Positions 48,501-57,169 of a stretch of 64,000 nt of DNA are shown here, in pieces. Every line of letters starts with the position of its first letter. Within the stretch, counting starts at the first letter, position 1. Origin of the DNA: Calliopum simillimum (Eukaryota > Arthropoda > Insecta > Diptera > Lauxaniidae). A program made the position numbers and the translations under genes. The notes below the pieces were generated by a model. It saw only the letters and a program-made list of their open reading frames with translations. It did not search any database and was not told the DNA's origin. The stretch lies in NCBI GenBank assembly GCA_951812925.1, contig OX638370.1, positions 81,326,004 to 81,390,003 of the forward strand, read 5' to 3'.

Positions 48501-51500
48501 TTTTGTGGTCCTGTGTTATCTTTCAAAACACTTCCAGTATAACATTTTTAAACTTTTGCTTTTATGGGAGGTGCCACGCCCTCTTCTTTGATTTCACCCA
48601 GTTTTTACCTAGGGCTTGCACTTACCACTCCTAGTAAGTAGTTATGTCTATTTTGGTTGCGTTATCGTGAATAATGCTCATAAAATTTTCGTTTTGAATA
48701 TATTATTTTTATGAACGGTAGACGTGCCCGTTGACGTATTTTGGTAATTTTCAATACCACGAGCTAACTTTTATAACGGAGGCATTGTATTAAATTTCAT
48801 CAAATTATCTTGCGTAGTTTTCTCGTGAAAAATATTTCCACAGACGGATAGCCAACCATCCAGCAAGACGGACAGTCGGATATATCGACTCAGGACTCAG
48901 GAACTATTAGGTGATATTAATTAAAGTGTGAAAATTTATCCGGCAAAATTTTTTTTGATAATAAAAATTACAAAACTCGATTTTTTCGAATATAAGTTTT
49001 TAGGAGAAAATATACTTGTTGTTAAATATTTTTAGTTTAGTCAGAACGACGCACAGTGTCTCGTAATAGTGTGCTAGACGTGATAAATTCAAAATTTAAA
49101 TCTTAAATTTTTGTATGCAGAAGTGTTTAAATATGTCCACTTACCTCCAAAAATTTGTTTTTATGGTTTTTGGCTAACATTTAGTACATAAATTTGCACT
49201 TCAAAGTTAATATTTTGAATTTATGTAATAAAATTTTAAAAATTTCAGTTCCGGAAAGCGCTATAACGTCAATAAGTCTTGTGGTAATTTTTCGATGAAA
49301 AAAAATTTAAAAAAAAACCAAAATTGACTCGATGTATAAGCTTTCCAAAAATATATATTGTTGATATAAATCTTACGTAGTGTTGCCACAAACAATTTAA
49401 ACAGAATTGCAATTTTTTCTGCTTTCGAAATTTATATTTTTGTTGTATGTTGGACTAAAAATCTATGAGCACCGCTTCGCACTGGGTAGAAATGGACATC
49501 CTAAGAAAATATGTAATTTTTTGTTGATGACACGTGAGGTTTAAATCCTCGCACTTTCTCGGAAAAAATTTTCGCCATACTATGAAAATTGTACCAGATT
49601 TTACAATAATAACTACATAGGTGCAAAGGTAAAATATTGCAAATGTTTTTGGTGTGGGTGTACAGTGTTCCCCACTTTTGATTTTTCCCATGGCGTTTAA
49701 AAGATGTTACGAACGAAATTTTATAATGATACAGGTACTTAAATGGAGTTTTTTAATTATTATTGTGTAGGGGTGCAAAGCCCCCAAATTTTAACCTCAC
49801 TTTTCGTATGATTTTTTGTAAATAAAATACACATTCTCAATATGAAAATTGTAGTAATAACTGCTCCAGGTGCAAAGAGATAGCAATTTTTGTGTTTTTT
49901 GTATGGGGGGTGCAACGCTCCCTTGTTCAAATTCCTCCAAATTTTGCAAGGCGTTTGGTGAACGAAGTATAAATTTTTTTAATAATAACTGATGTATGTG
50001 CAGAGATATAGCAATTGAGATGTTTTTGTATGGGGGGTGCAAGGTCCCCTTGTTCAATTTCCTCCAATTTTTGCAGTGCACTCCTTTTTATAGAGTTTTG
50101 TAATAATAGCTACTGCATGTACGGAGATATAGGGTTTTGTTAATTTTTTTCGTATGTGGGCTACCCCCACACCTCCGCCAAAATCACTTCACCCTATTTC
50201 GTGAGGTCAATGGACATATTTTAACAGTTCTGTGTACTAAAAAATGCATTTTGAATTTTTCACGTCTAGATTGTATGAAACAGTGCACTGTGCGACGCTG
50301 ATTTTTTTACAAGTTTAAGGTAGATTGGAATATTTCTGGATATGTTAGTCCATTTATCACAAATCTTAGCCAAAACTGGACAAAAGTACCTTAAGTGTTT
50401 TTGGATTTCTTGACTAAGTATGAATTAATAGATTGCGTACAATATTTTAATATCAAAAAACCTTGTTAAGATGACCATTTGGTTATGATTGCAGTGGTTT
50501 GTTTTAGATTTTCAACATGATGGAGATGGGTTATTCTGTAGTGAGGCGTTCCAAGATTTTTTGAATATGTAACAAGGCAAGAAAATTCTTAGCCATGAAA
50601 CCTGATATCGTATAGTTATAAAATGACTTTGAGCGACTTCTTAATCATGCTCAAAGGGTCTGAAAATATTCTCAGCCGGTTTTTTAGATACCAACTTTTA
50701 GATTTTCATGAGTATTTACATTATTTCCAAAAAAAGTTATTTTTGAATCAGTGGAGTTGAGCTGTCTGTGTGAGGAAATCAATATTTCGCATATAATTTG
50801 ATACACTAGCTTCACTAGTAGCTGCCATATATAGTCCCACATATATTTCAAACGATATTTTGGCAGAGTTTTGTCGACTTTCTGCATTTGAAATTTTAAT
50901 AAGAATACGAGATAGTATCCTTACTAGTTTTATGTATGTCTAACCATACTCGTACAAGTATGCTTTAATATTTAAGCCACAACTCATATTTTTTTCTCTA
51001 CGCTTCTTCTTTTTAGGTTTGGGATGACGAGCTTCAATATTTAGCAAACCTGAACCTACGCACCTGCATTTTAGATCATGACGGTTGCCACAACACCTTC
51101 CGCTTTGCATTTTCGGGTCAAAACTTATCTGCAGTCTCCCGTTTCCGATCACCACATGTTAATGTCACCAGTATAATCGATGAAGTGCTAACTAACTGGT
51201 TTGACGAATATCCGCTTATCGATAGTACCTACATTACGAAATTTCGTGCTACCGAATATTTGTAAGTTGAATGCATGCAAATTTCATGACAAAAATTATG
51301 TAAATAATTTTCAAAAAAACATTTCTAGTAAGGACTATGGACATTTTGTTGAAATGGTTGTGGATAAAAATTTTCGTGTGGGTTGTGGAATAATTCGATT
51401 TACGCGGCCTGATGTTCCCAACCATTACATATACCACGTTGCCTGTAACTATGCATCCATATATGCGGAAGATGCACCGGTATACGAAGTCGGACATCCA

Positions 51501-51581
51501 GCATCTAAGTGTACTACTGGGAAAAATCCATATTATCCAGGCTTATGTTCAACCAAGGAAGAATATAATCCAAATTGGTAG
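39367..51581 (+). CDS. Antigen-5-like CAP (SCP/TAPS) secreted protein, four exons
   Basis: Joined exons 39367-39501, 39564-39713, 51017-51261 and 51329-51581 give 260 codons plus stop, the usual size of insect antigen-5/venom-allergen-like proteins. All introns are GT...AG and the frame stays open. The predicted protein has a signal peptide (residues 1-25, ending TTAHA). A Cys-rich start follows (WCDPELC, HIACRNNG), then FVHAHNKRRNYIALG with the CAP helix His/Asn/Arg motif, and VWDDELQYLANLNLRTC. FKDYGHFVEMVVD is the CAP1 signature with its His, followed by VGCG and YHVACNYA (CAP2), and a Cys-containing tail (GHPASKC, GLCSTKEEYNPNW). Family members are secreted and stabilised by disulfides; the precise role is unknown. 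Intron 2 is 11.3 kb and consists largely of transposons. No in-frame defect was found, so the gene is probably functional if the intron is spliced. Confidence 0.9.
39564..39713 (+). CDS. CAP gene exon 2 (HNKRR helix)
   Basis: Fifty codons, GFTKRCKPDS through GFYPAARMATM, with HAHNKRRNY near the middle. It ends in phase 0 at donor GTATGT (39714), the start of the 11,303-bp intron. Confidence 0.88.
39769..40343. mobile_element. 0.58-kb intronic MITE with CACAGAAAA ends
   Basis: TA-cacagaaaaaaaa on the left and ttttttttctgtg-TA on the right. Inside, a line like gttggtgcaatttctatcg occurs twice (about 40151 and 40284) with taaattaac and gttaattt-type blocks. It is the first of the insertions that fill intron 2. 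Confidence 0.6.
40376..40760. repeat. Imperfect inverted repeat in intron 2
   Basis: gcatggatgaaggtg at the left mirrors caccttcatccattc at the right. Inner blocks around cgacatatcgtcgagtcaat and attgacacgacgattt also pair. There is no target duplication I can defend, so it may be an old element. Confidence 0.45.
41654..43141. mobile_element. 1.5-kb palindromic element with TA flanks, intronic
   Basis: TA-gtggagtgcctg on the left and caggcactccac-TA on the right. The arms are complementary over nearly the full length, including cataatcattggtac against accaatgattatgct and atataaattcattc against gaatgaatttatat. The centre lies near 42400. There is no coding frame. Confidence 0.75.
43351..43682. 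mobile_element. Small piggyBac-like element (332 bp), intronic
   Basis: The left end is ataa-ccctttcgacccg and the right end ggttcgaaaagg-ataa. ATAA lies on both sides in place of TTAA. CCC-type ends and an inner gggatatattgtccc palindrome at the right resemble the piggyBac-like element at 19696. The ATAA target and imperfect ends make this tentative. Confidence 0.45.
44640..45044 (-). pseudogene. Tc1-like transposase, C-terminal part
   Basis: Minus-strand frames read RGNVQEEFKTQKK after the insertion. Beyond a deletion and frameshifts they read VEWYEKNNVEFEPRYANPPN, CPKLRPIERYWALVKR (the third catalytic position is Glu, as in DDE-type Tc1 elements) and FENTIKSLMGGIS. The segment with the second catalytic Asp appears to be deleted, so it cannot encode an active enzyme. 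Confidence 0.75.
45045..47118. mobile_element. 2.07-kb near-perfect palindromic element inside the Tc1-like transposase
   Basis: The ends are cacggtggtttttaaaaaat and its inverse attttttaaaaaccaccgtg. The short direct repeat ctct lies outside each end. The arms mirror one another for about 1 kb each, including a TA-rich tatatgtatgtacg microsatellite and the line gacccttctagtatcagaat with its inverse. The centre is near 46085. Arm identity is visibly higher than in the other palindromes here, so it is young. No coding frame was found; ORFs across it are microsatellite translations. Confidence 0.8.
47119..47733 (-). pseudogene. Tc1-like transposase, N-terminal part
   Basis: Minus-strand frames read FRVFLKPVRNVSK-like sequence, then VIALLKKNPNISERKVAEKV (second helix-turn-helix), FVRKFKKKEGLKSFKV and FMKKFDCCIIDDEIYVVGDF, which contains the first catalytic Asp. 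It stops at the inserted palindrome (FYVAVHRA). At least one frameshift near 47410-47540 separates the first helix-turn-helix from the rest. Confidence 0.75.
47856..48515. mobile_element. 0.66-kb inverted-repeat element with TTA target duplication
   Basis: TTA-cacaggaccac on the left and gtggtcctgtg-TTA on the right. Removing it with one TTA restores gattatct, as in the sister DINE-like copies (ggattatctcaaaaaa). The arms are inverted copies of each other, with blocks ccatacggtatggttttcaa, gagatatcc and aactgcaccataag. A 3-bp TTA duplication fits PIF/Harbinger. There is no transposase. Confidence 0.7.
49047..50297. mobile_element. 1.25-kb element with CGACGCACAGTG ends and internal tandem repeats
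   Basis: The left end cgacgcacagtg and right end cactgtgcgacg are inverted copies. A second inverted block (agacgtgataaattcaaaat and attttgaatttttcacgtct) lies just inside. The middle (49600-50180) holds four diverged units of about 130 bp with ggggggtgcaacgctccctt-type lines and gtgcaaagagatagcaattt-type lines. The target duplication is not clear. Intronic. Confidence 0.55.
51017..51261 (+). CDS. CAP gene exon 3
   Basis: Acceptor tctttttag ends at 51016. The exon reads VWDDELQYLANLNLRTCILD, then FAFSGQNLSAVSRF and VLTNWFDEYPLIDS, and ends in phase 2 (ATEY plus two bases) at donor GTAAGT (51262). Intron 3 is 67 bp. Confidence 0.88.
51329..51581 (+). CDS. CAP gene exon 4 (CAP1/CAP2 signatures, stop)
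   Basis: Acceptor atttctag ends at 51328. The split codon completes Phe, followed by KDYGHFVEMVVDKNFRVGCG and YIYHVACNYASIY. The stop TAG is at 51579-51581. Confidence 0.88.
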
Positions 51582-51749
51582 TTCTAGCGCTTATGACACA
51601 TCACCACAACACCAAAGTATTTTGCTGTTTTATTGTTAAATAGTCTTTAAATGCCAAAAACTAAGTGTACGAAAATATCTTGTACAGCAAAAAGATTTAT
51701 ATTTAAGCGATTGTATGTATGTAGGTATAAACTTTACGAATTTAATGAA

Positions 51750-51755
51750 AATAAA
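51750..51755 (+). terminator. Probable poly(A) signal of the CAP gene
   Basis: AATAAA about 170 bp after the stop codon, in AT-rich sequence. It is the first such hexamer downstream of the stop. Confidence 0.5.
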
Positions 51756-52117
51756 CACCGAACACTCTTTATCTACGAGTATAATACATAATGATCTTTC
51801 AATTAAATTACTTACGATAATTACACTCAGGGGTATGATGAAATCAGAGTGATTTCACTTATTTTTCAATGAGAAGGCTTTTTGATAAAAACATTGAGTC
51901 GAACAATAAAAAGTATCAGAATCTCTTTTGTGAAGAATTATATCGGTGAGTTCATTAATTTCCATCGTTTTTCAAAAGATGTCGCCATCAATACATGGTG
52001 ACTTAAATGTTAGATCAGAAACAAACGTCATATCTGAAGCTTAGGCATCTGTCAACAACTCTGCATCATTAGATTTGAAAATTTTCATCCGCATCATAAA
52101 TTTTACTGTGCTCCAAA

Positions 52118-52370
52118 ATGTCCGAGTTCGTGCCGAAAAAGCAACATTTGCGGGAAGTTTTACTTCACTAAAGAAAGTTTTACTTCAAAGAAAGCAGCTG
52201 CCGAAAGTCATCGCATTCTTGTAGAAGTTTATGGGGACTATGCTCCAGCTGAATTAAGCTGTCGTGAGTGGTTTCGACGGTTTAAAAGTGGTGATTTTGA
52301 TGTCAAAGGTAATGCTCTGTATTTGGTTGGACCAGCTAGGTGTGATCCATTATGAGCTGTTGCCATATAT
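52118..52370 (+). pseudogene. Mariner transposase fragment, N-terminus joined to mid-region
   Basis: ATG at 52118 begins MSEFVPKKQHLREVLLH, a typical mariner start. A direct duplication of aagttttacttca (about 52156 and 52175) causes a frame break. KAAAESHRILVEVYGDYAP and ELSCREWFRRFKSGDFDVKG (first helix-turn-helix) then follow. The next residues, LCIWLDQLGVIHYELLPY in another frame, belong well after the first catalytic Asp, so the catalytic middle is deleted. No terminal repeats were found. Confidence 0.7.
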
Positions 52371-52687
52371 TCTTTAACTAAATTCAAATAATTTTTTTGC
52401 GAATATAGAAATGAAAACAATATTTCAAGCTATTTTAAGGAGTCTTGACTTTATAATTTGAAAGCTAGAAGTGCAAATAATCAGAAGAAAACAAATTTTA
52501 TCATTTGATATTATTGAAAAATTTTGAATACTCCGAAATGTTAAAAAAAAAATAATTTGGGATAACATTTTTCGAAAAGAAGCTATACGTATCTCCTGAA
52601 AAGTAAAATAAATTCCAAAAAAATAAGAGATTCAAATGCCAAATGGTATATAACATACATTTGTATTGTGTCCATAAAAATACATTT

Positions 52688-53287
52688 TTAGTCCAGTAAT
52701 GCAGTAAATAAAGCACTTGCATCTATGGTCCCGCTCAAAGTGAATTTGAATTTGTAATAACCATTTGGTGTATAATGAATTGGCACTTTATCAGCAGTAA
52801 GATTACAATTATTCATTTCAGCACGCAAGGGTTTTAGTGGTGGCAACCATACACCTTTGAAATATAAGAAATTTGAGTTACATTTCTGTAGAGTATCCAT
52901 TAAAACCAATTGATATGGTCCATTTATGTATGCACTCAATGTATTATTTGGGAAAGCATAAAGTATTGATTTATAATTGGATGATGCTCTTTCTTTATAA
53001 AATATTTGCAAATCAATAAACTGCCCATCATCCAGTTCTATTTTCAAGTCAAAATATCCGCTTATTACAAATCTGCCACGTGATATTATCTTGATATTAT
53101 ACTGTACGTCAATGGCATCTTTCCTGGAATTGTTAACAGTGGAGTCGAGAATGTTGAAGTTTTTCTTAAAATAAAAAGATTTATTAATTTCCCACATTTC
53201 TATTAAAATTTTTACCTGAAAGACAAATGCAGTAATATGCAGCGGGAGCAATAATAAACAGGATATCAGCAATATTGGTAGCTCCAT
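52688..53287 (-). CDS. Small secreted protein (possibly DUF1091/DM8-like), two exons
   Basis: Exons 53287-53216 and 53164-52688 with a 51-bp GT...AG intron give 182 residues. The intron is a multiple of three without a stop, so the ORF also reads through it; gtaaaaatt...attttaag and the fly-typical length favour splicing. ATG at 53287 is chosen because MELPILLISCLLLLPLHITA is a clear signal peptide; the in-frame ATG at 53317 would place polar residues in front and lies at about the transcription start. The mature part has GYFDLKIELDDGQFIDLQIF, CNSNFLYFKGVWLPPLKPLR, NNCNLTADKVP and PNGYYKFKFTLSGTIDASAL. This resembles the small beta-rich secreted proteins of the insect DUF1091/DM8-DM11 group, but the family is not confirmed. 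Convergent with the CAP gene. Confidence 0.7.
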   Translation of the reverse strand: MELPILLISCLLLLPLHITAFVFQVKILIEMWEINKSFYFKKNFNILDSTVNNSRKDAIDVQYNIKIISRGRFVISGYFDLKIELDDGQFIDLQIFYKERASSNYKSILYAFPNNTLSAYINGPYQLVLMDTLQKCNSNFLYFKGVWLPPLKPLRAEMNNCNLTADKVPIHYTPNGYYKFKFTLSGTIDASALFTALLD

Positions 53288-53324
53288 TATTATATATGGA
53301 CTTGATCTGTACGGCAACTTTAAT

Positions 53325-53353
53325 TGACAAGTGCATATGTAACATCATTTATA
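53325..53353 (-). promoter_or_regulatory. TATA box and initiator of the small secreted-protein gene
   Basis: On the minus strand TATAAA begins at 53353, and 28 bp later the initiator-like tcaatt has its A at 53325. This puts the transcription start about 38 nt before the ATG at 53287 and supports that start over 53317. Confidence 0.5.
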
Positions 53354-53696
53354 GCGTTTATATTATTTCCGATATATGAATCGTGTCCAGTGGCAATATA
53401 TTTGCAATTAATTAACATAATCGCGTGACTCTGATTATGTTAAGCTTTAAACAACGCATATGATTTCCAATCTCAAATGGAACATGTATTTTAGTGCATT
53501 TTCCATACGCACACCCATTCACAGAACATGAACCCAACGGGAAATGGATCAATCTTAATTTCGAATCAATGAGTTACTTCATTTATGATATTAACACTTT
53601 GTGTCCTTCTATCGTTCAGGGTAACTAGAAAGTTTCTTCAAATCCCTTTAACATTTAGCGGATATACGTAATTTTTATTGCATGGATCTGTATAGG

Positions 53697-54990
53697 GTGG
53701 CTGATTCAAACTGTTACCAACTTCAGATAGACTTATCTGACAGATGGAACATGACAGCTGTCTAAAAATTGGCATGATGTTAGTTCATTCTATTGTCAAC
53801 AAGTAACCAAAAGCATTTACGCGTCAATTTATTGAAAATTAAAAATTTTCGAAATGGAATTCAAACGTAATAGTGTGATTGCTCTTTATTTGGCTGGAAA
53901 ATCGCAACCAGCAATTGTTCGTGAGCTGAAACATTTAAAAGTGAATAAATTGTTTGTGTATCGGACCATAACACGTTACAATGGTACCGGCAGCGTTACC
54001 AAACGACATGGTGGTGGTCGGAAAATAACTGCAACATCACCAGAAATGGTTCGAAAGGTGAAGGCCAGAATTGAGCGAAATCCGAGACGCAGTGGCAGAC
54101 AAATGGCTGCCGAGCTGAAAATATCGCGTGAACGAATGCAACACATATTGTCAAACAAGCTCGGACTAAAGGCCCTCAAGTTCCAAAAGGCGCATGATCT
54201 CACTCTTGCTCAAAAAAAAGTTAGGCTCGATAGAGCCAAGGAGTTGTTGTGCTTGCACGCCCTCGGAAATCTGTCACAAATTGTCTTCTCTGATGAGAAA
54301 AATTACTGTATCCAGCAATATGTAAACAAACAAAATGATCGGGTTTACTTGACAGAGAGGTTCTACGAAAATTTGAATGTTCGTTTGGCCACCAGGACGC
54401 AGACACCACCGCATGTGATGGTTTGGGCTGCAGTGACTGCTGATGGGCGCTCACCACTCATTTTTTTGGCCGCTGGCGTCAAACTAAACGCCCTGGTGTA
54501 TCGTGAATCAGTGTTGGAGGGTGCTTTACTACCGTGGGCACGCAAACATTTCGGTCGCAAGCCATGGACATTCCAACAAGACTCGGCACCGTCACACAAA
54601 GCTCGTGTGAATCAAGAATGGTTAGAAAAAAACGTTCCTAGCTTCATTTCTGCTCAACAATGGCTCTCAAATTCGCCTGATGCGAATCCGCTTGATTTCT
54701 CAATCTGAGGTATGTTGGACAGGAAGGTCTTGACTAAAAAATACCAGAGCGTTGATGCGCTAAAAGTGGCCCTACAACGAGAATGGCGCAAACTTCCACA
54801 AAATCAAATTCGTGCAGCATGCGACTCGTTCTTCGACCGTCTACGGGCCATAGTTAAGGCCAAAGGTGGCCATATCGAAAATCTCAAGTAGATTCTTAAA
54901 ATTTGAACATTTCCCAACAATTATAGCGTTTGATCAATAAAATCTGTGCATGGAAACTAAAAATATAGTCTTTTGAATTGGAAACATATT
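53697..54990 (+). mobile_element. maT-type (DD37D) Tc1/mariner element, single-nonsense copy
   Basis: The transposase frame is flanked by about 150 bp on the left and 100 bp on the right. A left end near 53697 (agggtggctgattcaaactg) pairs only moderately with the right side near 54972-54990 (cttttgaattggaaacat), so the boundaries are approximate. At about 1.3 kb the length fits an autonomous element. Confidence 0.6.
53854..54891 (+). pseudogene. DD37D (maT-like) transposase with one internal stop
   Basis: ATG 53854 to TGA 54706-54708, and the same frame continues to TAG 54889-54891 (345 codons in all). The N-terminal helix-turn-helix is MEFKRNSVIALYLAGKSQPA; the second is RRSGRQMAAELKISRERMQH. 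The catalytic residues are Asp147 (IVFSDEKNY), Asp243 (TFQQDSAPSHKA) and Asp281 (DANPLDFSI), with 37 residues between the last two. TGA stands exactly where related transposases have Trp, followed by a normal tail (GMLDRKVLTKKYQS, KAKGGHIENLK). A single substitution thus seems to have killed an otherwise intact frame. Confidence 0.85.
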
Positions 54991-54994
54991 ATGG

Positions 54995-55439
54995 AAACTC
55001 TGAAACTAATAAAATTGTACATGGTGCTTTTCGATAAACACCTCATCCATACTGCCAATACCTAATGTTCTAAGAAAGATAGAACAATTTAATTCATTAA
55101 AAGGCCTTAAATATTGGAATATCAAGGATGCTGATATGTAGATGAGATGGTTCAGGCAAACTTACAAACAGCACCAGCATACTGTACATCTAATAAGTAT
55201 CTTCTCTACTTATACGAGCTAAAATTATATGTATTTACACGGCGGTGAAATGGATTGTTCGACATGAAAGTGAGTACTCAGTTGAAATTCTTATCAAAAG
55301 TTTTTCTTCTGAGTTTTCTGAGCACTGTGGAGAAAAAAATTAAAAAAACTCCTTCGGGTCGTTTTTAAAAAATCTAATTTTGAAAATTGTACTGAAATTT
55401 CCATATAATTCGAAAAGATCATAAAAAATAAAACCAACA
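54995..55439. other. Intergenic stretch, no feature
   Basis: AT-rich sequence without ORF, repeat or inverted-repeat structure that I can defend. Confidence 0.4.
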
Positions 55440-56105
55440 AATAACTAATAATGGCCTGGCCTGAGCAAACATTAAATACCCTACATTGCAGAGTTTTGAA
55501 AATTTTGCTTATATGGTGCCACGCTCTCTTGTCCGAGTTCGTCTTGTTTTAGCTCAGAGCGTGCATTTATAGTCCTTAGTATTTGAGTGAAATTTAGTTG
55601 GATAATCTCAAAAAACTCTTTCAGTATAGCATTTTGAAGCTTTTGCTTGTATGGGAGGTGCCACGCACTCTGTTCCGATTTCACCCACTTTTTACTGAGA
55701 GCTTGCATTTATAGTTCTTAGTGTCTGCGTAAAATTTAGTGCGATTATATCAAAAAATGCTTTCAGTATACCGTTTTGTAGCTTTTGCTTATATGGGAGT
55801 TGCCATTCCCTCTTGTCCGAATTTGCGTAGTTTTTTTTTCAGAGCTTGCGCTTACAATTCGTAGTATTTATTTGTATTTCGGTTGAATTGTAGTAAAAAA
55901 TACTCCTAAAGTTGCATTTTGAATATATTTTTTGTATAGGCGCTAGGCGTGTCCGTAAACCGATTTCGTTCATTTTCAATCTCACAAACCAACTTTGACG
56001 ACAGAGGCAGTGTGCCAAATTTGATTGTGTTAACTTGCTCAGTTTTCCCAAAAAATTTAATTCCACGCACAGCCAGACAGACGGACATGGCTATATCGAC
56101 TTAGG
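55440..56105 (+). mobile_element. INE-1/DINE-like repeat, 5' end missing
   Basis: From ggcctggcctgagcaaacat on, three gtgccacgc-type units of about 145 bp (about 55506, 55658 and 55802) are followed by the tail tttgtataggcgctaggcgt and ccacgcacagccagacagac. The ctagtaaggg start and the final hairpin are absent. Confidence 0.65.
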
Positions 56106-56459
56106 AAGTGTATTATGAGTATTTTTCACGACAATGCAACCAAACTACTCATAAATACTAGGGACGGTAAGCTCAAGCTCTGGGCAAAAACTAGGCGAAC
56201 TCGCAGAAAAACGCGTGGCACCACTCATATAAGCAAAAGTTTAAAAATGCTAAAACAAATTTCACTCTGACACTAAGAACAGTAAGTGCAAGCTCTGAGA
56301 AAAAACTAAATAAACTCGAACGAATGGACGTGGCACCTCATTTATAAGGTGTAGTAAAAAGAAATCCATTATTTTTGTATGAAATTTAAGGAATTATTTA
56401 GTACTAGAGTTCGCCTTGTGGCCGAAATTCGACCATTTCAATTTGACCATAAAATAAAG

Positions 56460-57160
56460 GAAAAAGTTTTTATACCCTTCCTTGGTCGATAAAACACAAA
56501 AAGCCTTTAATATTCTTCCTTAGGGTTCGGGTTATCTGCATCGGTGCAGCAGCTAAGTTGCAATATCGTACTTTCCATTTAAAGGCGTGTAACTCCTACT
56601 AAAGAGCAAACAGTTTTTGATATCTTTCTATACCAAAATTCATAAAAATCAATCATGCTATCGTGCTATATAGTGCTAACTCTATATATTAACAAAATTT
56701 CATAAAAATCGTGTGACGTATTTTCGCCGTGAGAGCGTTTTTTCCATTTAGGGGCGTGGCACTGTCCATTGAAAACATAATGGTTATGTTTTCGTTCCTT
56801 AGTGCCAATCCTATATCCATACCAAATTTCGTTAAAAATGATGCAGCGGTTTAGCTGTGAGAGCGTTTTTTCCATGTAGGGCCATGGCACCGCCCACTAA
56901 AAAACATAATGGTCATATTATCGTTCCTTAGTGCTAACCCTATCTCCATACTAAATTTCGTTAAAATCGATGTAGCGGTTTAGCCGTGAGAGCGTTTTTT
57001 CCATTTAGGGGCGTGGCACCGCCCACTTAAAAAAAAACATAGTCCTATGCACTGCTCCTCCTCACAACCTTTCCAACAACCAAATCAAGCAAATCGGTTG
57101 AGATTTAGGTATAGAAACAGGGGCTGAACCGATTTCGTTTGCCTATTTATATATTGATAT
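56460..57160. repeat. Nested repeat with 128-bp tandem units carrying GGGCGTGGCACCGCCC
   Basis: Units begin near 56756, 56883 and 57012. Each contains ttttttccatttaggggcgt-like sequence, a ggcaccgcccac motif, cataatggtcat and gtgagagcg. The segment starts tatacccttccttgg and ends near tgcctatttatatattg. It interrupts the mariner and is probably an insertion of another repeat family. Confidence 0.55.
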
Positions 57161-57169
57161 ATAGAATGA

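Larger units (their letters stand above)
43799..48945 (+). mobile_element. INE-1/DINE-like repeat broken by two nested insertions
   Basis: Starts ctagtaagggtgttgcg at 43799 and proceeds to 44112. It resumes at 47781 after the Tc1-like element, continues to 47855, and resumes again at 48519 (tctttcaaaacacttcca) after the TTA-flanked element. It ends near 48945 in the tail with agacggacagtcggat and atcgactcaggactcagg. The order of the pieces agrees with the uninterrupted copies at 15417 and 18181. Confidence 0.7.

Noticed and set aside
53288..53317. Upstream ATG extending the small secreted protein by ten residues
   Set aside because: It precedes the signal peptide with polar residues and lies almost at the predicted transcription start.
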